NCBI GenBank assembly: GCA_029560455.1
Contig: JAKQKW010000249.1
Coordinates: forward strand, 1-7,977
Reading direction: 5' to 3'
DNA: 7,977 bases
DNA from: Candidatus Rifleibacteriota bacterium
GTDB taxonomy: Bacteria > Riflebacteria > Ozemobacteria > Ozemobacterales > Ozemobacteraceae
A program made the translations under genes and the position numbers. Position 1 is the first letter of the stretch; the number at the start of each line of letters is the position of its first letter. Under the pieces are notes generated by a model, which saw only the letters and a list, made by a program, of their open reading frames with translations, made no database searches and was not told the DNA's origin. Positions 1 to 6,842 of the stretch are shown here, one piece after another.

Positions 1-101
1 CCGAACACGTCATCGGCAGACTGAGCCAGCAGGCTGTTGCCATAAGGCAACGAGCAGACCAGCAGCACCAAAATGCATAATATGACTCTGAGCGATTTCA
101 T
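1..101 (-). CDS. N-terminal fragment of an exported protein (signal peptide), runs off the left edge
   Basis: Only the first 33 codons are inside the window. The ATG at 99-101 is preceded by a good ribosome binding site (AAGGAG, about 7 nt upstream, in 106-112). The translation begins MKSLRVILCILVLLV, then CSLPYGNSLLAQSADDVF. This is a classic Sec signal peptide: a basic start (K2, R5), a long hydrophobic core, and a plausible signal peptidase I site after LLA (about residue 26) before QSADD. The cysteines in the core do not fit a lipobox, so a soluble periplasmic or secreted protein is more likely than a lipoprotein. The mature domain is outside the window and the function is unknown. It lies 113 bp downstream of recQ on the same strand; that gap suggests its own promoter, but only a weak one could be seen (TTGCCG at 187-192 with a 19-bp spacing to TATGTT). 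Confidence 0.72.
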   Translation of the reverse strand, partial: MKSLRVILCILVLLVCSLPYGNSLLAQSADDVF

Positions 102-214
102 CGACTCTCTCCTTCTGTGCGGCCACTAACGCCCGCGCACGTGCAGCAGATAATCTTAAATAACATACCTATATTACTGCAAACCCCGGCAAAAGTTTAC
201 CAGATCTTGACAAG

Positions 215-2080
215 TTATGATGGAAATTCGTCGGCGACGCTTTCAGGGTCGGCGCCGGCGATCACTGCGAGAAAAGCTTTGCCGTAGCGGTCGCGCTTGT
301 TGTCGCCAACTCCCTTGATTTCGCGTAATGCCGCGGCGTCGGCCGGTTTGAGAACCGACATCGAAACCAGCACCGAATCAGCAAAAATCATGTATGGCGG
401 CAATGAAAGTTTTCGGGCCAGCAGCAGGCGCAGGCGGCGCAGGTTGGCAAACAGAGTTTCTTCTGGCCCGGTCGGCACTTCTGCAGCGGCTTTGCGGCTT
501 TTCTTCTTTGCCGTTCTGATGACCGGGTGACCGAGACGAACGGCTTCGGTGCCTTTACAGACATCGAGACCTGACTGTGTTACCCGCAACAATGGGTATT
601 CGCCATCGGTTACTGCAAGATGCCCCTGCACGATCAGCTGATCGATCCAGGCGCGAACAGCCTTTTCTGGTGTGCCTTTGAGCAAACCGAAAACTTTCAG
701 ATTGTCGTGGCCGTTCGCCATAATGCGCTCATCACTGCTGCCGAGCAGAAGCTTGGTTACATAGACTGCGCCGAATCGTCCTTCAGTGCGATATGCCGCG
801 CTGATGATCTTTTGTGCGATCAATTTGGCCTCTTCTTCGGGTAATGCTGCGGTTTCGCCAAGACAAACATCGCAGGCGCCACAGTCGATCCCGCGATTCT
901 CGGCCTGCGCTTCGGCCGGGTAAGGCTTGCCAAAATGCTCTGAGAGCAAGCGATGCCGGCATACCGGCGAAATGGCGTAACGCCCTATTTCGCTGAGCTG
1001 GCGCTCGATAACGCGACGCCTTTGTGGCGAAATGCCTTCTTCACGAAACGACAGCATCTTATGGGTAACCAGATCGCCAGCCGAAAAGAACAGTATGCAG
1101 TCAGCCGGTTCGCCGTCGCGGCCGGCGCGGCCTGATTCCTGCTGATAATGCTCGATCGAGCGCGGCGTATTGGCATGAATTACATAGCGAACGTTCGAGC
1201 GGTCAATGCCCATGCCAAAGGCGATGGTCGCAACGATTACGTCGAGCCGTTCGTGAACGAAGTCGTCCTGGGCCTTCGCGCGCAACTGAGCACTGAGACC
1301 CGCATGATAAGGCGCACAGGAAACGCCGGCTCGCACAAGTGTTTTAACGAGGCGATCGACTTCTTTACGAGTCTGAGCGTAGACGATGCCGCCTTCGCCC
1401 CGGTGCTGCCTGATGGCTTCGAGAACCTGATGGCCCTGATCGTATCTCGGAAACGACCGATAAATCAGATTAGGTCGGTCAGGGTGCCCGATCAGCTCTA
1501 CCGGTTTGCGCAAGCCGAGTTGCGCGATGATATCCTGTTGAACCTGCGGGGTTGCAGTGGCGGTGAGCGCGATGCGCGGCACGCCGTCGAAACCGGCGAA
1601 AAGTGGCCCGAGCTGACGATATTCAGGCCTGAACTCATGCCCCCAGTGCGACACACAATGCGCCTCATCAACGGCAAACAGACCTAGATGCGGCCTGATG
1701 ATATCGAGAAGACCGCCGGCGACCAGGCGTTCAGGGCTGACATAGAGCAAATGCAGAGCGCCGCGGTTGAGCTCGGCAAAAACCCGGCGGCGTTCGGCCT
1801 CGCCAGCCTGCGAATGAAGAGCGCCGGCCTTCAGCCCGATTTCGTTGGCGGCCGCCACCTGATCGTCCATCAGCGCGATCAGAGGAGAAACCACCAGCAC
1901 CAGGCCGATTCCGCAGGCTGCCGGCAGCTGGTAACACAGGCTCTTACCGCCGCCGGTAGGCATCACGACGAGAGCGTCATGCCCGGCAAGCACAGCTTCG
2001 ACCGCCTGCTGCTGCAAAGGCCTGAAATTGCGGTAGCCCCAGTATTTTTCGAGCGCCTGCTGCGGACTCAGTTTATTCAT
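215..2080 (-). CDS. recQ: ATP-dependent DNA helicase RecQ
   Basis: This is a 3'-5' superfamily 2 DNA helicase that acts in recombinational repair and processing of stalled forks in the cytoplasm. Numbering is from the second in-frame ATG (621 aa; E. coli RecQ is 609). The helicase core has Walker A MPTGGGKS (40-47), the DEAH box (138-141) followed by the RecQ signature CVSHWGHEFRPEY, TATAT (173-177), motif V VATIAFGMGID (283-293) and motif VI QESGRAGRDG (about 314-323). The zinc site of the RQC region is C374, C400, C403, C406. A winged-helix region follows, then an HRDC domain (about 538-610) containing the helix-hairpin-helix-like IKGVGDNKRDRYG. All domains are intact. The start at 2078-2080 is preferred over the ATG at 2093-2095 because GGGG lies 5 nt upstream of it, while the upstream ATG has no Shine-Dalgarno. 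It is divergent from the DUF4010 gene. Confidence 0.97.
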   Translation of the reverse strand: MNKLSPQQALEKYWGYRNFRPLQQQAVEAVLAGHDALVVMPTGGGKSLCYQLPAACGIGLVLVVSPLIALMDDQVAAANEIGLKAGALHSQAGEAERRRVFAELNRGALHLLYVSPERLVAGGLLDIIRPHLGLFAVDEAHCVSHWGHEFRPEYRQLGPLFAGFDGVPRIALTATATPQVQQDIIAQLGLRKPVELIGHPDRPNLIYRSFPRYDQGHQVLEAIRQHRGEGGIVYAQTRKEVDRLVKTLVRAGVSCAPYHAGLSAQLRAKAQDDFVHERLDVIVATIAFGMGIDRSNVRYVIHANTPRSIEHYQQESGRAGRDGEPADCILFFSAGDLVTHKMLSFREEGISPQRRRVIERQLSEIGRYAISPVCRHRLLSEHFGKPYPAEAQAENRGIDCGACDVCLGETAALPEEEAKLIAQKIISAAYRTEGRFGAVYVTKLLLGSSDERIMANGHDNLKVFGLLKGTPEKAVRAWIDQLIVQGHLAVTDGEYPLLRVTQSGLDVCKGTEAVRLGHPVIRTAKKKSRKAAAEVPTGPEETLFANLRRLRLLLARKLSLPPYMIFADSVLVSMSVLKPADAAALREIKGVGDNKRDRYGKAFLAVIAGADPESVADEFPS

Positions 2081-2148
2081 TTTTTCCCCATTCATTCATT
2101 GCGACAGCGCTTTTGTTTCGGTCGCTATCGCAGCCCTGTCATCTCGTT

Positions 2149-2277
2149 AACAGATTAAGCACAAAATCAGATAAAGGCAAGCCTGTAAATAGCGAAGATA
2201 TTGAACTCGCAAAGAAAGATGAAATCTTCTGTGAAACACCAAAACTATACAAGACAGATGTAATATCGCAGGGATAA
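2149..2277 (+). other. Protein-like C-terminal fragment without a start, possible gene relic
   Basis: Plus-strand frame from 2149 to the TAA at 2275-2277 reads NRLSTKSDKGKPVNSED, then IELAKKDEIFCETPKLYKTD, then VISQG. The composition, with alternating charged and hydrophobic residues and a KP(V)NSEDIELAKK helix-like stretch, looks more like a real protein tail than random translation. The frame stays open upstream into antisense recQ, but the only candidate start is a TTG at 2113 with no ribosome binding site. If real, it is the remaining end of a gene cut off by whatever placed recQ here. I do not recognise the family. The overlap with the candidate recQ promoter means at most one of the two readings may be functional today. 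Confidence 0.22.
2152..2180 (-). promoter_or_regulatory. Candidate recQ promoter (TTGCCT, 17 bp, TAATCT)
   Basis: On the minus strand TTGCCT (2175-2180) and TAATCT (2152-2157) are separated by exactly 17 bp. Transcription would start near 2145 and give a leader of about 65 nt before recQ. The surrounding 36 bp (2148-2183) match 31 of 36 positions at 5110-5145, upstream of the M42 peptidase, in the same orientation and spacing. The -10 match to TATAAT is poor, so the main support is the conservation between the two gene upstream regions. The same bases also read through as protein-like sequence on the plus strand (see 2149-2277), an alternative explanation. Confidence 0.42.
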
Positions 2278-2324
2278 ATCACCTTCAATAAATGCTCATT
2301 AATTATCTCGCTTTCTAGAGCTTC

Positions 2325-2403
2325 GGCCTTCAGCCGGGTTGCTTTTTCTCCAGCGATTCGCTTCGCTCACAAGCTTACGAAAAAGCAATCCCGTCTTCAG
2401 GCC
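2325..2403. repeat. Imperfect inverted repeat with nested hairpins, REP-like noncoding element
   Basis: The outer arms GGCCT (2325-2329) and AGGCC (2399-2403) enclose a 5x5 mismatch. Inside it is a long stem, CGGGTTGCTTTTTC (2335-2348) against GAAAAAGCAATCCCG (2379-2393), which pairs fully apart from one bulged base. Within the loop a further hairpin pairs AGCGA (2352-2356) with TCGCT (2363-2367). The stem could form in RNA from either strand or as a DNA cruciform. There is no trailing T-run and no gene ends here, so it is not an obvious intrinsic terminator. It lies between two divergent genes, a typical place for dispersed intergenic repeats. Confidence 0.6.
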
Positions 2404-2417
2404 TTGCAATTTTAAAT

Positions 2418-2459
2418 GAGCTTTCGGATTTTGGATCCTGCGAGGCCTGACCAAAGCTC
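2418..2459. repeat. Second inverted repeat in the recQ/DUF4010 gap
   Basis: GAGCTTT (2418-2424) and AAAGCTC (2453-2459) are perfect 7-bp inverted arms around a 28-nt loop that itself contains GGAT...ATCC. It follows the 2325-2403 hairpin after 14 bp, and together they form a run of about 135 bp of paired structure. The function is unknown. It may be part of the same repeat element. Confidence 0.4.
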
Positions 2460-2474
2460 TCAAAAAAATCCGTT

Positions 2475-2492
2475 CAATCTGCGCAATCTGCG
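2475..2492. repeat. Two tandem copies of CAATCTGCG
   Basis: The 9-mer CAATCTGCG occurs twice back to back (2475-2483 and 2484-2492). Read on the minus strand it is CGCAGATTG repeated, directly before AACGGA and a run of T. Similar short phrases recur in intergenic dispersed repeats of many bacterial genomes (recalled, not searched). With the two hairpins just before it, it suggests that 2325-2500 is one dispersed noncoding element rather than unique spacer. Confidence 0.45.
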
Positions 2493-2538
2493 GTTGCGAC
2501 TCTTTTGCCCTAGAGTTGCTGGCACAGAGAGCAGCGGT

Positions 2539-2567
2539 TTGACAGCATGCATGGCTTCTGATAGTCT
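2539..2567 (+). promoter_or_regulatory. Candidate promoter of the DUF4010 gene (TTGACA, 17 bp, TAGTCT)
   Basis: A perfect -35 hexamer TTGACA (2539-2544) is followed after exactly 17 bp by TAGTCT (2562-2567), with TG one base before the -10 (TGA-TAGTCT), an extended -10 arrangement. The start of transcription would fall near 2574, about 20 nt before the ATG at 2594 or 50 nt before the alternative TTG at 2624. The -10 itself is a weak match to consensus but resembles the TAATCT seen upstream of recQ and the M42 gene. Confidence 0.5.
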
Positions 2568-2593
2568 GGCAGGCAGACAAAGAGTTACAGCAG

Positions 2594-3940
2594 ATGAACC
2601 TGCGACAGAAAGGATTTACTGACTTGGCACTGACTACCGAACTGATGATGCAGGCTGCTTATGCCCTCGGAATCGGCGTTCTGGTCGGACTCGAACGCAG
2701 CGTTTTCAACGAACCGTCATCGCCGCCGACTACGCCGCCTGTAGTTCAAGATGATCCTGGCAATGACAATTCCAATGAAATCAGTGGAGTCAGAACCTAC
2801 GCTATTTTTTCTCTGGTAGGCTTTACGGCGGCAATGGCCAACGAAAGCCTGCCTTTTTCAGGCCCGGTAATCCTGGCAGGTCTCATCGGCCTGGTTCTGC
2901 TATTGTATCGGCACACGCTGGTGCGCAATCCGGGTATGACAACAGAAGCCGCAGCAATAGGAACCGCCATTCTCGGCACTCTTTGCCGGTCACACCCTGA
3001 AGCGGCTGCCATGCTGGCAGTAATTCTGACCGGCATTCTCAGCTCAAAGCACATAACCCGCGAAACGACAAAAAAGATGCGGCGCATCGAAGTCACCGAT
3101 ACGCTTAAATTTCTTGTGCTGATACTGATAGTTATGCCACTGCTGCCAAACAGAACGCTAGACCCCTACAATGCGGTGAACCCGGCCAAGGTTGGGCTTC
3201 TCGTCGTATTGATCTCTGGCATCAGCTTTGTCGGCTATTTTCTCACCAGGTTTCTCGGCGCACAAAAAGGGCTTGGCCTGACCGGCCTGCTTGGTGGCCT
3301 GACCTCGTCTACTGCCGTGACTGCTGCCATGGCCGAGGAGTCGGCAAAATCGCCGCGACTCAAAGCGATCTGCGCGTTTTCGACAGTAGTTGCCAACGCC
3401 ACCTCATTTCTGCGCGTGCTGGTGATGGTGGTAATCCTCGACCAGGCCCTGGCCCGCCAGCTTGTCTGGTCGATCGGCGGCATGGCTCTGGTAGCGATAA
3501 TCGCTTCGGCCTGGCTGTGGTCTCTGGCGTCACGTGACAAGGTTACTGAAGTCACCGAGCGCGAGGGTCAGGTCAAGCTGAGCAACCCGTTTTCGCTCGG
3601 CCCTGCCCTCAAGTTTGCCGCCTTCTTCGTTGCCATTCTGCTGATTTCGCGTATTGCCCGCGACCAGCTGGGTAACGCCGGCATGTATCTGGCAGCCGCG
3701 CTTTCTGGTCTTGCCGATGTCGATGCGATCACCATGTCGGTCGCCGAGCAGACTAAGGCCGGCGGTCTTGCCGGTGGCCCCGGCGTGCTGGCGATAACCA
3801 TTGCTGTAGTTTCGAATGCGGTTGTCAAGGCAGGCATATCGATGATGACAGGCAGCCGCGATTTCTGGAAACTGGTCGCGATTTCACTCGGCCTGGCGGT
3901 AATCGTCGGCCTGATGCTTGCATGGCTGGTTCCGGCCTGA
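2594..3940 (+). CDS. MgtC/SapB-type integral membrane protein with C-terminal DUF4010
   Basis: A 448-residue, very hydrophobic inner-membrane protein. The N-terminal part carries the MgtC/SapB hallmarks: a first membrane helix ending in GLERS (32-36), GVRTYAIFSLVGFTAA (65-80) and MTTEAAAIGTAILGTL (115-130). The second half matches the DUF4010 pattern with GLTGLLGGLTSSTAVTAAMA (228-247), the AFSTVVANATSFLR helix (261-274), and YLAAALSGLADVDAITMSVA (365-384). About ten or more membrane segments are visible. The family's substrate is not established; MgtC relatives are linked to Mg2+ limitation and acid stress. A Pro/Asp/Asn-rich loop (about 40-62) separates the first two helices. The start is uncertain: the ATG at 2594 has only a weak AGAG site, whereas a TTG at 2624 (codon 11) has AAAGGA 9 nt upstream. 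The gene converges on the M42 peptidase, with 26 bp between stops and no visible terminator. Confidence 0.9.
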   Translation: MNLRQKGFTDLALTTELMMQAAYALGIGVLVGLERSVFNEPSSPPTTPPVVQDDPGNDNSNEISGVRTYAIFSLVGFTAAMANESLPFSGPVILAGLIGLVLLLYRHTLVRNPGMTTEAAAIGTAILGTLCRSHPEAAAMLAVILTGILSSKHITRETTKKMRRIEVTDTLKFLVLILIVMPLLPNRTLDPYNAVNPAKVGLLVVLISGISFVGYFLTRFLGAQKGLGLTGLLGGLTSSTAVTAAMAEESAKSPRLKAICAFSTVVANATSFLRVLVMVVILDQALARQLVWSIGGMALVAIIASAWLWSLASRDKVTEVTEREGQVKLSNPFSLGPALKFAAFFVAILLISRIARDQLGNAGMYLAAALSGLADVDAITMSVAEQTKAGGLAGGPGVLAITIAVVSNAVVKAGISMMTGSRDFWKLVAISLGLAVIVGLMLAWLVPA

Positions 3941-3966
3941 GGACCGGATTTCAGAACGAGAACAAC

Positions 3967-4998
3967 TTATTTGAGATATGCCAGAATAAGGTCGCGGGTG
4001 GCTTTGAGGCCTTTGAGGTGAGTGCGTTCGTTACCGTGCGAAGCCGAGACGCCGGGGCCGATCAGGCCGACCCGGATGTCGTAGCCGGCGCGCAAGGCGG
4101 CCGAGCCGTCTGAGCCATAATAGGGAAATACATCGAGTTTGTAGGGCAGCTTGTTCTTCCGCGCAAGCTCGGCCAGGCGCAGGCGCAGCTGATAATCGTA
4201 GGGGCCGCTCGAATCTTTGACGCAGATCGAAACCGACTGCTCGTTGCCGGTCACGCCGTCGCCGACAACGCCCATATCGACGACCAGCAGCTCCTTTACC
4301 GAGTCAGGGATGCCGGCACAGGCGCCGTGCCCGACTTCTTCGTAATTCGAAAAGAAAAACATCACCGGAATCTTCTTGAGCGCGGCAGCGCCAAGTGTCA
4401 GGAATGCATCGATCATCGCTGCGCAGCCGGCCTTGTCGTCAAGAAAATGGCTCTTGATAAAGCCGGTATCAGTGTATTCAAAGCCTGCATCGAAAGCGAT
4501 GAAGTCGCCGACCTGAATGCCAAGTTTCTCGGTATCCAGGGCTTTACTGACTTCGGCATCGAGCCTGACATGCATGGTTTCGTCGGTTCGCGGCGCTTCT
4601 GAAGCTTTATTGTTAACGTGCGCGGCCGGGTTGTTGAGAATCAGAGTGCCCGAAACAACCTTGCCGCCAGCGGTGAAAACCCGCACGCTGCGCCCTTCGA
4701 AAGCTTGCAGAATCGGGCCGCCAAGCTTGGTAAAACTCAGATTACCGTCAGGGCGGATCTTTTTTACCATGAGACCCAGAGTATCAATATGCCCGGCAAC
4801 AGCCATTTCAGGCCGGGCGTGATTCCCGACCAGCAAGGCGCCCTTATTGGTATATCTGCTGTTGATTCCGGCCTTTTTAGCGATTTTCGCGACATACGCC
4901 AGAACCTCGGCGGTAAAACCGGTCGGCGAATAAATTTCTGACAATTCGCGTAAGATGCTGACAATTCGTTCTTCTTTGCTCTGTGTTTTGCTGGTCAT
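3967..4998 (-). CDS. M42 family metallo-aminopeptidase (FrvX/YsdC-like)
   Basis: A cytosolic, probably dinuclear-metal aminopeptidase of the M42 family, which forms large dodecameric shells that trim peptides. Numbering is from the ATG at 4996-4998 (343 aa, normal for the family). The expected metal ligands and catalytic residues are all there: H70 and D72 in GHIDTLG, the Asp pair 187/188 in LDDKAG, the catalytic and ligand Glu pair 220/221 in NYEEVG, D241 in VVDMG, and H321 in ASHGNERTH. The insert with LGIQVGDFIAFD (about 159-170), CVKDSSGPYDYQLR and YYGSDGSAALRAG is typical. The start at 4998 is preferred over 5004 because AGGA lies 5 nt upstream of it, while the upstream ATG overlaps that site. 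It sits 153 bp downstream of araC on the same strand with its own promoter-like element, so it is probably not dependent on araC. Its physiological peptide substrates cannot be inferred. Confidence 0.94.
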   Translation of the reverse strand: MTSKTQSKEERIVSILRELSEIYSPTGFTAEVLAYVAKIAKKAGINSRYTNKGALLVGNHARPEMAVAGHIDTLGLMVKKIRPDGNLSFTKLGGPILQAFEGRSVRVFTAGGKVVSGTLILNNPAAHVNNKASEAPRTDETMHVRLDAEVSKALDTEKLGIQVGDFIAFDAGFEYTDTGFIKSHFLDDKAGCAAMIDAFLTLGAAALKKIPVMFFFSNYEEVGHGACAGIPDSVKELLVVDMGVVGDGVTGNEQSVSICVKDSSGPYDYQLRLRLAELARKNKLPYKLDVFPYYGSDGSAALRAGYDIRVGLIGPGVSASHGNERTHLKGLKATRDLILAYLK

Positions 4999-5113
4999 TT
5001 TCATCCTGCTTTCTTGTTAAATCCTGCTATATAAGAACTCACTGAATAATTTATATTCTGGGTCGGTTGCTCAGTCGAAATGCTTTTTCTTCAGTTTTGT
5101 ATAATTCAATAAC

Positions 5114-5142
5114 AGATTAAGCATAAAATCGCATATTGGCAA
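5114..5142 (-). promoter_or_regulatory. Candidate M42 peptidase promoter (TTGCCA, 17 bp, TAATCT)
   Basis: On the minus strand TTGCCA (5137-5142, five of six to TTGACA) and TAATCT (5114-5119) are 17 bp apart. The predicted start is near 5107, giving a leader of about 110 nt. The 36 bp at 5110-5145 are nearly the same as those upstream of recQ (31 of 36), including most of the spacer (GATTTT, TGCT). The element begins immediately downstream of the araC stop codon. The leader (5005-5106) is AT-rich and shows no convincing riboswitch or terminator. Confidence 0.45.
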
Positions 5143-5151
5143 GCCGTCTTA

Positions 5152-6054
5152 TCAAGAGTTAAGCGATTTCTCACGTAGCGCCATGATATCTCGCAGCGGC
5201 GGCGCGCCAAAATGGCGACTGTATTCTCGACTGAATTGAGACGTGCTTTCGTAACCAACATTAAATGCGGCTGTAGAAGCGTCTGCGCTTTCAGCAAGCA
5301 TAAGTCGGCGCGCTTCGTTTAATCTGAGAGCCTTTTGATATTGCAGGGGACTCATCGCCGTAAGCTCGCGAAAATGATTATGAAATGCAGACTTGCTCAT
5401 GTTTACCAGAGTTGCCAGTTCTTCAATTCGTAGCGGCTGAGAATAATTTTTTCTCAGCCAGGTAATCGCCTGGGCAATCTGACGGCCAGGACTTCCAGAT
5501 GCTGCGATCTGTCTCAAGTAACCACCTTCTTCGCCGACCAGCAGGCGATAACATATTTCCCTTTTAATCAATGGCGCAAGAATGGGTATGTCATCAGGTG
5601 TATCAAGAAGGTCTACCAATCTTTTAAAGGAATTCAACAGCGGAGTTGTCAGCTTGCCGGTGGCCATTCCTCTGCTGATCTTTTTGCCGCCGGGGGAGGG
5701 AAGATTGCTGTCTACCATCAGCTGCGAAAGTTCGCGTAGATCAAGAGCCAGTTTCAGCCCAAGATAAGGTTTTTCGGGACTTGCTTCGATTATCTGAACA
5801 ATTGTTGGCAGATCGACCGATGTGAACAGGTAATGCTCTGCATCGTAAACCAGGGTGTCATTGCCAAGCATTACCTTTTTTGCGCCCTGAACAACCATGC
5901 ATATGCTAAGGTCATAAAGACCACCTGCTCTGGGGCTTGGTGCTTTTGCTGTAAACAGTGACAGGCCAGCAATTGGAGTTTCAAATTTGTTTACATCTGT
6001 AGTCCATTTGACAATGCTTTTTTTGAGAGATTCCAAAGGGCTCTGCGCGGTCAT
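5152..6054 (-). CDS. AraC-family transcriptional regulator with AraC_N domain (YqhC-like)
   Basis: A 300-residue DNA-binding regulator. The N-terminal two-thirds match the AraC_N type: FETPIAGLSLFTAKAPSPRA (24-43), the core YDLSICMVVQGAKKVMLG (47-64), the YLFTSVDLP segment (75-83) and PYLGLKLALDL (96-106). The C-terminal AraC DNA-binding domain has two helix-turn-helix units: RIEELATLVNMSKSAFHNHF (209-228) followed by the MSPLQYQKALRLNEAR linker, and STAAFNVGYESTSQFSREYS (260-279) before HFGAPPLRD. The start at 6052-6054 is chosen because AAAAGGAG (6062-6069) lies 7 nt upstream; a longer reading from 6117 would add 21 basic, unfamily-like residues and lacks a site. Family members such as E. 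coli YqhC control neighbouring aldehyde or aldo/keto reductase genes, and here it is divergent from a broken aldo/keto reductase. It therefore probably regulated that gene; whether it has other targets is unknown. Confidence 0.93.
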   Translation of the reverse strand: MTAQSPLESLKKSIVKWTTDVNKFETPIAGLSLFTAKAPSPRAGGLYDLSICMVVQGAKKVMLGNDTLVYDAEHYLFTSVDLPTIVQIIEASPEKPYLGLKLALDLRELSQLMVDSNLPSPGGKKISRGMATGKLTTPLLNSFKRLVDLLDTPDDIPILAPLIKREICYRLLVGEEGGYLRQIAASGSPGRQIAQAITWLRKNYSQPLRIEELATLVNMSKSAFHNHFRELTAMSPLQYQKALRLNEARRLMLAESADASTAAFNVGYESTSQFSREYSRHFGAPPLRDIMALREKSLNS

Positions 6055-6132
6055 GGTCAGGCTCCTTTTACAATTGCAGCGCTTAAAGCTCTTCCAACCA
6101 TATTTTAACACTTTCATGGGTAAGGTTTATAA

Positions 6133-6161
6133 AATTTAACAATCTTTGGATTATCAGGCAA
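6133..6161 (-). promoter_or_regulatory. Candidate araC-type regulator promoter (TTGCCT, 17 bp, TAAATT)
   Basis: Minus-strand TTGCCT (6156-6161) and TAAATT (6133-6138, four of six to TATAAT) are spaced by 17 bp. The predicted start near 6126 would give a leader of about 70 nt. The -35 is the same TTGCCT seen upstream of recQ. It overlaps almost fully with a plus-strand candidate for the reductase gene. Confidence 0.4.
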
Positions 6162-6165
6162 TAAT
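6136..6165 (+). promoter_or_regulatory. Candidate promoter of the aldo/keto reductase gene (TTAACA, 18 bp, AATAAT)
   Basis: Plus-strand TTAACA (6136-6141, five of six) and AATAAT (6160-6165, five of six) are spaced by 18 bp, predicting a leader of about 95 nt before the ATG at 6268. It lies on top of the minus-strand promoter for the regulator, so the two polymerases would compete for the site, and one bound regulator could control both. A 5-N6-5 palindrome ATTAT...ATAAT (6150-6165) results in part from this overlap. Confidence 0.35.
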
Positions 6166-6208
6166 TCAGCAGGATCGTTCTAACAGCTTTTAGCCCTTAT
6201 CACATATT

Positions 6209-6224
6209 CTTTAGTTAGATAAAG
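6209..6224. promoter_or_regulatory. Short palindrome CTTTA-N6-TAAAG, possible operator
   Basis: Perfect 5-bp inverted arms with a 6-bp centre, inside the reductase leader and about 45 bp upstream of its start codon. The position is consistent with a regulator binding site, but arms this short and AT-rich arise by chance, and AraC-family sites are usually direct repeats. Weakly supported. Confidence 0.15.
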
Positions 6225-6255
6225 CGAAAACGTTGATGAGATGAATCACAGCTAA

Positions 6256-6796
<541 letters not shown>

Positions 6797-6842
6797 AGAA
6801 GTGACAGGAGGGCTGATTCAATTTCTCTGCCAAACCGACGTT

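Noticed and set aside
137..144. GCACGTGC palindrome upstream of the exported-protein gene
   Set aside because: An 8-bp palindrome in a GC-rich stretch is expected by chance, and there is no second copy or T-run to make it an operator or terminator.
1148..2158. Long plus-strand open frames (179 and 156 residues) opposite recQ
   Set aside because: They are antisense to conserved RecQ helicase motifs, have no ribosome binding site and no protein-like pattern; high GC at third positions of recQ leaves such frames open.
2539..2567. Sigma-54 type promoter around TGGCAC at 2519-2524
   Set aside because: The GC expected at the -12 position is at the wrong spacing, whereas a good TTGACA-17 promoter lies just downstream.
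2299..2580. 93-residue open frame on the minus strand in the recQ/DUF4010 gap
   Set aside because: It lies across the hairpins and tandem repeat, has a composition rich in Arg, Ser, Gln and Cys, no domain-like pattern and no ribosome binding site. It is best explained as read-through of a noncoding repeat.
3941..3966. Possible bidirectional terminator between the DUF4010 and M42 genes
   Set aside because: The 26-bp gap between the stops contains no inverted repeat or T-run.
6055..6117. N-terminal extension of the AraC-type regulator from an ATG at 6117
   Set aside because: The 21 extra residues are basic and unlike the family, and the strong AAAAGGAG at 6062-6069 would lie inside the extended gene at perfect distance from the internal ATG at 6054.
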